From Nematostella vectensis (lineage: Eukaryota > Cnidaria > Anthozoa > Actiniaria > Edwardsiidae), in the NCBI RefSeq assembly GCF_932526225.1, contig NC_064041.1:11576813-11640812 (forward strand): a stretch of 64,000 bases of DNA, read 5' to 3'. Every line of letters begins with the position of its first letter. The stretch's first letter is position 1. A program made the translations under genes and the position numbers. This document shows positions 55,649 through 64,000 of the stretch, piece after piece. The notes under the pieces were generated by a model, which had not been told where the DNA came from, made no database searches, and worked only from the letters and a program-made list of their open reading frames with translations.

Positions 55649-57532
55649 GGAGTACGTACCGTAGTCCCATTTCACATTGTAACGATCGACGTCAAAGCCC
55701 TGTACCGTCCCCACTACAGTCTCAAGTCGTCTTGTTACAACTCTCCTAGGTCTTCTAATTTTAAAGCAACTTTCTGGCATATAGCCACTGTGTTACTTGA
55801 TAAGCCGATGGATGATTAATAATCCTAAAACTAAAATCTTTAGAAATCCTGGCAACGGACCTGCTAGCTCTAACTAAGACCCTGACACCACGGTACCCTG
55901 TGTTGTATCAATTCAAGATAGCGATGAATTTTTTTCTTATGGTTACCCTATGGTATGTGTTTATGACACAGACCCGTGGGCACTATCCTGGGTTTGCGCT
56001 GACATATCATTACTGCTGCGTAAAGACGACATTAAAACTGGTAATGCGTAATGCCATAAAATGTGCTAGTATATGTAAACAATGAAAAAACAAAATGGGG
56101 GACATGGAGGAAAATCGAACCTCGTCCGGATCAGGCAAAATGAGAAAAAATATAAACTATACTCCCAGGCATGCGCTGAAACGCCGTATGACAGCATAAG
56201 GCTTTTAGCACTGCTATCTAACTAACAGTAAAACATAAAGGAACCTGAGGTACCCGCGCATTAATGGGGAGGCAATAACCAGGATCCCAGGCCTGTCTTA
56301 ATCGGTGACGCCACGCAAAAAAAGAGGCGCGCAGCGAAAAGGAGCCTGGGGACGAGGCTACATTTCTTGGGGTATTTCAGATTCTAGTTCACATTTTTCT
56401 TTGCCACAAGTCATCGTGTGTGGGGGCCCAGGAGGCTCTTTCAAGGCATTTTCTCCTGTATTTCAGATGTATCCTACATTTACTTTATTGTTCGCTGCTA
56501 GAAGGGGGGACCCAGCCCCCCCCCCCACTCTGGCTACGCCCCTGAATTCAGATTTACTAGCCCTTTCTCAACAAATATAGGATATTTTGTACTCACTAAG
56601 TCGACAATTTACTGGGTTATTTACATAAATTGAAACGATTGATGTGTTTTATGGATCGATAAGGGCACTATGTTAAAAATAAAAAAAACGCAGCAAGAAC
56701 AATTGATGGTGCAAGGGGAATATTCTCTATGGCACTTTTTGCACACAAAACCTTCCCCGGGGAGGAATGGGGTATATATCTTTATATCTTATTTTTTTTG
56801 TCAAACACCGTCACTTCCTTACTAACAAGCTATCAGCTCCTTATTTGGAATCTGCATTATCGCTGCGTTTTCAAGGCGGGGCTTCGAAAAGTATACAACT
56901 TCGAAATGGAAAAGCAGAATAATGAATCTTACCATTGTTGGTCAATTGAAGAGGTCTTTAAAAATAAACAAATTTTTTCTTGTTATCATATATACTTTTT
57001 CTAATTTTCATTATAGTATATATTTCTCAAAAAGAGCAAATGCATGACCTCTTTTACACTGGTCATTTTATTTCATTTTGCCACGCTTGCTGCATTTATC
57101 TTCTTAAAAATGTCCTAAAGGAAGATACCATTGGTCTAATCATTTTTCGATCAAAGTAATGAGCACAGGAAGTAAATCAATGTATGATGCTCGATTAGTG
57201 GATTTATTTATTTTATTCAGCCCACCGATGCATCTTTCGATCGGGAAGAGGAACTTAACACAACTTCCTACTACCCCACCTCAATAAATCGACCATTCAC
57301 GACACTATATTCTGATGAGAAATCAGGATATTTCCCGGTGAATATCCGCTTTTCTAGCACTTCCATAAATGTCTACTGTAGCTCCAGAGCTCTTAGCCAA
57401 TCAGATGCGCACGTTTACCGTTTGTGTAAAACCCGGTCATCACGCGCATCGCAGTCGACCTCAATCCGCAAAGAGAGGAAGTCCGCAGGGTCTTGTCTAC
57501 AATTCAAACTCTGAATAAAGTCTTCAAATAAC

Positions 57533-60500
57533 ATGGATTATCAAGGTAAGAGATCTACAAAATATCTTATCTTACCTGGGATTATCTTTAATTTGTTATC
57601 TTGAATCTGTGTGATTACTAGGTGGAAAGAAGTACGGCGCTTTGAGGAAAGAGCAAGAGACGAAATTAGATGAAATTAACAAGGTGAAGTGAATACTTTA
57701 TAGTGTTGGTGTTGTTTTGATGAAGTCCGTTAAAATCTAGTATATTTGGGTCTGTTTGGAGAATCTATTTGATTTACGTTTAGAATTGTTTTATTTCCGG
57801 GTGTGATTTACAACGCATTGATGACTATTTGATTAGTAAATAGTAGTGTAAAACTATGTTTCTTCAGCGTGAGGTTTCTTGTTCATGGCATGAACCCTCG
57901 ACTAGTGAAAGAAATACACGCTTAGACATGTACGATTTAAAGTTTGTAAAACGAAAGCTGTAATAATATGATCCAAAGGTCAAAGTAGGCTTCATCGCTA
58001 GTATAAACAACATCGATTCTTTATAATGAATGTCTGCAGAGTTCAGGATTTTAATTTGCACTTTTCTCTTGTAGAGTTTCTTCAACTGTGGAGATTACGA
58101 TGATGAAGATGATTATCCAGACCTGAAGGGAACCCTTGATGCTTATAAAAGTAAACTGACACATGAGTTGAATATTACTGTTTAAAATTCGCGAACAGCT
58201 TGTGATGTTATGCATGATTGATTTGTATTATAATAACACCCTCAATCGAAAATGCCAATTTGAAACAAGCATGCATTACGCGTATGATACACTACACGCC
58301 GCAGTCTCGTCTTATTATCGTTTCTTTAATTGAAAACAATATTTTTAATCCATAGAACAGTTTATGGAATACGATGTCAACAATTCCGGTGATATTGGTA
58401 AGCTTGAATAAACGAAGAGAAGAGGTGTAATATAGTATAACAATATAAAGACAATAGACTTTTTAAGGGCTCTGTTTATTATTTCACTGGATTAGACAGC
58501 AAAGTATATATTTCTACTTAGACAGCTTACGATTAGATAAAAAAACACCTTTTTGACTTTAATAAACGTAGAAATATATAAGTATATTTATGATTTTTTG
58601 TGAGATTAAAGTTTGGAATTCTTGGGGGGATATTTGCCCTACACACATCTCAAAACAGAATCCATCTGTTCATGCAGGCCCGTAGCCAGGGGGGGGGGGG
58701 GGTGGGGTTCGGGGGGTTCAGACGAACCCCCCTCTCGGCTTGGAGGTCCGCTCAGGGAAAACAAAAAATATATAACGTTTGGCTGGATTACCGTGCACAT
58801 CAATATGTCTTAAAAATGACTATAAAAAGCTTTTTTTAAATAATCATCTTCATTATTATCGCTATATGTTAAAAAAACACCCTATTAATAGGGTGCTTTA
58901 AAATACATTTAAATACAAGATTGAATTTATTTGAAGTATTGATTGCCTAATGTAATAAGGCGAGGGCAGGGGTATACTGAAAATTTGGTCCGCTGAAATG
59001 GAAAAACGAACCACCCCGCTCAAAATCCTGGCTACGGGCATGTCATTGGTATCCCGCATTAAGCGGTAGTCTCCAGATTTTGGACTGCTCCCACTCTCCC
59101 CCATTGAGCACTAGATCTCCCACCTTTTTTGCGATTTTTATCGCTCCTAAAAATTACTTTATCAAAAATCTGCATTTTGCCTATTTTCTATCTAAATATT
59201 TAAAACAATAATTCCCTTGCAAAGCGCACTTTATTTAACACCCTAGTGAGATGATAAGTGGATTTGTTCCTGAGAGCCTTCTGTATGGCAAACGCCTGTG
59301 AGGGTATACCCACCCCTCTCCCCCCAAAAGGGAATATACCCCCCCCCCCCCCTCATCCTAAAAAATTCTCAAGCTTTTGAGGTTTTTTTGGATGTTGACC
59401 GGTATGGACTTGCACTTAGAAATCAAGTGGCTTTCTGGGTGGCAAACTTGCACATGCTCCAGCTTTTGGTTGCAAAATAACATTAATCACCAACTTATTC
59501 AGCTCTTACAAATCAGCCAAAAAGTTTCTATGTCAGATAAAGCTTCATCATAAACGTAGGGTACCAAACAATAAACCTTTTTTGCTAATGCATTGTTCCC
59601 CTCCCTGCAAGAAATATCCATTAAGGATATTTATTTTTCCTGCACCATATTTTTTAATGACCAATAAGAATGCTTTGTTATTTTTCACTGGGGTTTGAAT
59701 GGTCATTTAAGCCACGGTTTAATAAATGTGGTTCTTAGAGATTTCAAACATTATTTCAAACAAGGTTGCACTTAGCAAGAGGCGACTCACATTAAGAAAT
59801 ATCATTATTTTTTTTAGATATTATGGAGTTGAAAATGATGATGGAAAAGCTAGGACAAGCCAAGACTCACCTGGAACTTAAAAAGATGATAGCAGAAGTA
59901 GACACAACAAATTCAGGTAAACAACAAGTCAACCTTGATAACAAGAAAACCTTACTGATAGGCAGGTTAAGGATAAGGGGATGAACAACACAGCTCTTTC
60001 ACTCTTATTTATACCATCTTTTCAATAAAAGTAGTGGCAGAAATTGGCCTAAATCTAAAAATTCATTAATTGTTTAACCAAGTGATACCCTTCCCCCCTA
60101 AAATCTGCCCACCCCACCCCCATTTTCCTATCTCTTCGTCTCTCATGTATGGCACAGAATACATCAGTTAAATTATTTGTGGTTTCAGGTACTATTTTTG
60201 TTTGTATTTTGTTGTTCCAGGGACCATTTTTTACAATGAATTTCTCACCATGATGTTAGGCAAGAAAAGTTCCATTCTAAAAATGTAAGTTTAATTCAAT
60301 TCTTAATTTAATTTTTTATCGTTTTTTTTTGGAAAATGCTACAGTATATTATTTCTGAGGATAATAGAACCTGGGATCTACTGTAGGGGGGAGGGTTTAG
60401 AGTGTTTAACCCCTCCCCCTCCCTCTCTTTGGCTGCAAAGGGAAAGTGTGCAAATACAGATGATACAAAAAAAATGCATGCACCTACTCTATACCTCTAT

Positions 60501-61304
60501 TACTGTGAAAATTTAGCAGGGAGATGGACAGCAGATAAATGGAAAGTTTCATCTTTATGCAATGAGATTATTACTGGTCACAGGGACATATCTGCCTCAT
60601 AACCAGGCATCTCAAGTTGTAAAAACAAGTGAAAAACCATTCTATTTATAAAGCACCAGAGGCTGCTGCGGAAAGCATCCTGGGAAGGTTCAGTCACCTG
60701 TTTAAAGGATCATAGCATAGCGGCGCTAAAGGGAAGGGGGAATGGGACCGTGGGTGAGAAAAAAAAAATCAGAGCGAGTGGCTGGGGAGACTTGGGGGAG
60801 AAGGAAGCTTTGTTTCCTCTCCTCTTTGGTGTCGCTATGCAGACTAAAGGATCACAATAGGGTTTTCAGAAGAAATGAGTTTTTCTTCTTCGTTTCCTTG
60901 ATCCTTTGCACTGGACCTCACTGGACGTGTAATGAGGGGCCAGATATCATAAGCAAAAAAAATCTTCAATTTGGCACTTCCAGCTGTGCTGCACTTCAGT
61001 AGTGGATGGATCTAGGGGGAGGGTTTAGGGGGTTTAACCCCCCCCCCCTTTGGGCTGCCAGAAAGCCATATGTAACAAAAAGTAATTACCCCTCCCACCT
61101 TTGTCACTGAGCCAAACCCCCTCCCCCCCCTTCAGCGAAAAGGTAGATTTGCCTTGGCATACGCCCATTGTAGGTACTTTTGTTGTTGTTTTCTGAAAAT
61201 AGTCTTGTTTTCTTTTTAGAATTCTCAAGTTTGAGGAGATGAAGAAAGAAAAGTCGAAACCAACTGGTCCAGCTCCCAAGCGGGATCTCTCCAGTCTTCC
61301 CTGA
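57533..61304 (+). CDS. AIF1: allograft inflammatory factor 1 (EF-hand, IBA1 family)
   Basis: Seven exons: 57533-57545, 57622-57683, 58075-58150, 58356-58397, 59818-59916, 60221-60284, 61220-61304; 441 nt, 146 aa, all junctions in phase, against 147 aa for human AIF1. The start is the only ATG upstream of the GGKKYG motif that opens the family. Residues 29-45 are acidic. The first EF-hand loop (DVNNSGDIDIME) is canonical for calcium. The second (DTTNSGTIFYNE) keeps D, S and the final E but has T at position 7, so it is probably weak. The signature KLGQAKTHLELKKMI and the end EKSKPTGPAPK are strongly family-like. AIF1 is a cytosolic actin-bundling calcium sensor of phagocytic immune cells in animals. 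It lies 3.3 kb downstream of the C3-like gene, same strand. Confidence 0.95.
59031..59402. repeat. diverged copy of the 63217-63556 element
   Basis: Same order of blocks: gtctccagattttgga, ctcccactctcccccattga, gcgatttttatcgctcct, aacaataattcccttgcaaa, gcaaacgcctg, aaaaattctcaagc, ending in gatgttgac. It lies in the AIF1 intron between exons 4 and 5. Confidence 0.7.
59405..59500 (+). repeat. fragment of the 'GCGCTAAGAGATCACGTG' repeat
   Basis: A diverged copy (ggacttgcacttagaaatca, gtggctttctgggtggcaaa, ttgcaaaataacatt) directly after the previous repeat in an AIF1 intron. Confidence 0.45.
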
Positions 61305-63216
61305 ACAAGTTATCAAATCTTATACATACTTTTCTATCATTGATGTCAGCCGAGAATATCAAAACCATACATCAGATAAATAAGTGAATATTTTTATTTG
61401 GCTTTTTTGGGGCCATTTTAAAGCTTTTATTATTTTTTCAATATTTAAATATTCGTTGCAAATATAGCTTGAAATTAACACAGTTTTGTGCTTTCTGGGA
61501 ATTTTAATCATTTTTCTAGAATAAAACAAGAGAGACAAATGAGAAAAACTTATCATGCATAATCCGACTTTGATATGGCATTTGATAAAGGTGCTTTGAT
61601 CAGTAGTTCATATTAAAACTGTTTACATTACGGATGGACTAAATAAATACTGGTGAAATTTGAACCAATTTCTGATCAGAAGTTCTAATTAGATTTTTCA
61701 ATGTCCTTTATATATCAATATTTGATTTCTTGATTAAAAAAAACTATTTTTATGTGATTCTACGGTTTCTTGTTTTGTTATCCCCTATTGCACATCACTT
61801 GCGCGACTACAAAACCGTTATCATATTATGCGAAATCATAATAGCGGAGCCAGCGCGGAGCTCCATAGGTATAGAAATATGGTATAGTTATGCGACTTGG
61901 TTTTGTGGTCATCGCTGTGGTGTCACAATCCATCCACCCAGGACAGTGCTGAAAAACGCAAGACTAGTTCCAGTACCGCGCGGTTAAACCAGCCTTTTTG
62001 TTTTGAAATGGCGGCGTTTTACCGGCGAACTGTCACATTTTGGCGAATGCTAAGAAAACTAGATCAAACCTAAGGCTGAAATTTTCTATATGACTCCCTC
62101 ATTATCAAACAAATCTGTCATCTTTTGTACAGTATGGTTTTAATGCTGTACAGTAATTCAAAATAGCGACCGAAGTCAGCCTTTCGTACCTTTACTCGAA
62201 CGATTCAACACTACGATTGTGCTTGTTTTCGCCAGAGCACGCGCATGCGCATACGTTATTCAGCACTGTCTCCATCCAGTCAATCGCGCAACTCCCAGGC
62301 CCCCTCGGTCTTACGTTTTTACGTATTTTATTTTTTACCGCCATCAAAGTTCGTATGTTCACAGCAAAAAAGGCAGATTGAAAATAGTATTTAATGAGGA
62401 AATATGCGCATTCAAATGGGCTGAAATCTTTGAGGAACCGTTTTGTCTGAAGTACGAGCCGATAGTAAAATCTACCCGAGTGTTCGTGAATCCCGTCCGT
62501 TGCAGCAGCAAAAAGAGGACTACTTAGAGGCTCTACACTACCATTCTAATAACATTCCTTCACGTCTATATCTATGGAGATCTATAAGGAGATCCTGAGA
62601 AGAAAGGGCCTTGGATTTATGAATGTTTTCAGCTATAAAAATAATTCACTTGTGTCGACGAGTTTCTTGCTAGCAGAAAGTCGACAAGTTCACAGTTTAC
62701 AACAAAAAGCGAACACAACCACACAAGCGACAAACAGAAAGCGACAAAAAAAAACTGCCAAGGTGAGTTTGTATTGAGAATATCACAGTTATTTTTCTTT
62801 TATTGTTGTGCTTTTATAATGCTCGTTTATTCGTGTGTTTTTTTCCAAAACCAATCGCTCAAGCTAAAACACCGTACCAGTTTGACGTCAAGATGTCATG
62901 TCAAAGTCATCTATCACTGTTTTGATTGGCTTAAATACCATCTACTTGAATTCCGATCGGCTTATAATTTTGGAGTGCACTTGAGTGGTTTTCATTCCAC
63001 TGGCAATCGCCATGAAAATGTAAAATTCGTAAATACTTACACGTTCTATAAATTCAGGCATATATTCCTAACGGTAAGTAAGAATTTAACGACAGAAATA
63101 CGTAGTAGTCTAGTTACTGTTTCAATGTCACTTAGCTTGTTCGATTTATACATTTGTTTATAGAGTTTGCTTTGAGAATTCGTGGTCTAAATCAAACAAT
63201 TTGAGCATAACAACAT
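61305..63216. other. AIF1 3' flank, no gene recognised
   Basis: AATAAA at 61642-61647 may end AIF1. The inverted partner of the 23455-23785 repeat occupies 61935-62280. Frames at 62219-62527 and 62574-62777 have no family resemblance or clear splice chain, and the first overlaps the repeat. Transcription here cannot be excluded. Confidence 0.45.
61935..62280 (-). repeat. inverted partner of repeat 23455-23785
   Basis: It reads, inverted, gcgcatgcgcgtgctctggcg, gtgttgaatcgttcgagtaa, tacaaaagatgacagatttg, cgccgccatttcaaaac. The two copies lie about 38 kb apart in opposite orientation. Confidence 0.75.
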
Positions 63217-63556
63217 CATACCTGTCAACTCTCCCGCAAAAGGCGGGAGTCTCAAGATTTTGGACCCTTTCTCCCGCTCTCCCGCGTTGAGCACCAAATC
63301 TCCGGCTTTTAAGCGATTTTTATCGCTTCCGAAAAATTATTCCATAGAAAATCGTCATTTTGAAACAACAATTCCCTTGCGTAGCACAATTTATCTAACA
63401 CCCTCGTGAGGTCTATAAGTGGATTTGTTTGCCAGAGCTTTCTATAAGGCAAACGCCTGCAAGGTTAAACCCACCCCTCCCCCCCAAAAAATGAATATAC
63501 CCCACCCCCCCCAAAAAAATCTCAAGCCTTGAGATTTTCGGAGGTTGACAGGTATG
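63217..63556. mobile_element. MITE with CATACCTGTCAAC ends and 6-bp duplication
   Basis: The ends are perfect inverted repeats for 13 bp (catacctgtcaac / gttgacaggtatg). CAACAT flanks both sides (63211-63216 and 63557-63562). The interior of about 310 bp has no frame. A diverged copy lies at 59031-59402. The superfamily is undetermined. Confidence 0.8.
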
Positions 63557-63562
63557 CAACAT

Positions 63563-64000
63563 CCTTTGATATTCTTCGTTCTCTCTATACTTTATTGACT
63601 GCGTTGAGATATTTAATAAAGGCTGACAAATATCATCCTCTCATTTATTGCTAAAGAAGACCTTTCCTGTCTTCATATTTTGTGTATTTAGGCTTCTCGA
63701 AGATACAGCAACTTTTTTAACATTATCATAACTACAATTAACTTATATATACTATATATACTTACTATATATTAACTTTACAGTTACAAAAGAATTTTCT
63801 CATCGAAAATAAAAACACAAAATGCAACCCCTATTACCTATATTCTTTTTGCTTAGCTTATATTGTCTGCATCTTGAATACTATCTATTGTGTTTATTTA
63901 TTATTCAAGTAGTTGTGAAAAGTTAATAAGGTTATAACTGGCATGATGAAAATGTTGTTTTGAAAGAAAAAAAATACTTATAATTGTTATCACTTTTATT
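63563..64000. other. right-edge AT-rich DNA
   Basis: Contains short TATA-rich repeats near 63745-63775. No exon, RNA gene or element recognised. Confidence 0.5.

Larger units (their letters stand above)
54348..57400. other. intergenic region between C3-like gene and AIF1
   Basis: No exon recognised. It contains C and G runs, a 29-bp minisatellite at 55045-55265, a MITE at 55501-55648, and at about 56460-56560 another short repeat-like stretch ending gctacgcccctgaatt. A CCAAT box in agccaatcagatgcgc near 57397 may belong to AIF1. Confidence 0.55.

Noticed and set aside
61994-62071. Small ATG frame beginning MAAFYRRTV
   Set aside because: It lies wholly in the repeat shared with 23455-23785, where the equivalent frame is not maintained.
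62219-62777. Two plus-strand frames of 102 and 67 codons near the right end
   Set aside because: The first overlaps a repeat with a second copy at 23455-23785; neither resembles a known family nor has a convincing splice chain.

Overview
The window is eukaryotic and metazoan: intron-rich genes with GT-AG junctions, a secreted complement C3-type protein, a properdin-type protein, non-LTR retrotransposon remains and many short inverted-repeat elements. Domain architecture and compact introns suggest an anthozoan cnidarian (sea anemone or coral). A Nematostella-like genome is my best guess, but that is inference from family resemblance. All gene models were assembled by hand from splice sites, reading phase and protein resemblance.

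Layout. 1294-3810 (-): 5' part of a type II membrane protein, possibly JmjC/cupin-like, running off the left edge. 4163-13684 (+): collagen hydroxylysine galactosyltransferase (COLGALT, GT25), 581 codons, divergently transcribed from the previous gene. It carries two tandem, phase-compatible, equal-length versions of one catalytic-domain exon. 15033-16274 (+): intronless alpha-1,3-fucosyltransferase (GT10). 16437-18975 (-): decayed CR1/L2-like LINE. 21002-26076 (-): six-exon properdin-like gene (signal peptide, properdin-type N-terminal cysteine domain, three thrombospondin type 1 repeats, acidic Gly/Ser tail). 30998-54226 (+): complement C3-like thioester protein in 38 coding exons with furin site, anaphylatoxin domain, convertase site, GCGEQ thioester, catalytic His and C345C domain. 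One exon is a base short. 57533-61304 (+): allograft inflammatory factor 1 (AIF1), seven exons, 146 aa. The last 2.7 kb holds repeats only.

Biology. The properdin-like and C3-like genes lie head to head about 4.9 kb apart, so a candidate convertase stabiliser sits beside its candidate substrate. More broadly, COLGALT, alpha-1,3-FUT, C3/C4/C5 and AIF1 all have human relatives in the MHC paralogon (1q, 6p21, 9q33-34, 19p13). The window may therefore preserve a fragment of the pre-duplication proto-MHC block.

Repeats. C3 introns hold several unrelated minisatellites, and many of the repeat units copy or mimic the adjoining splice site. At least six short inverted-repeat or MITE-like families are scattered through introns and intergenic DNA. 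No tRNA, rRNA or CRISPR array was recognised.
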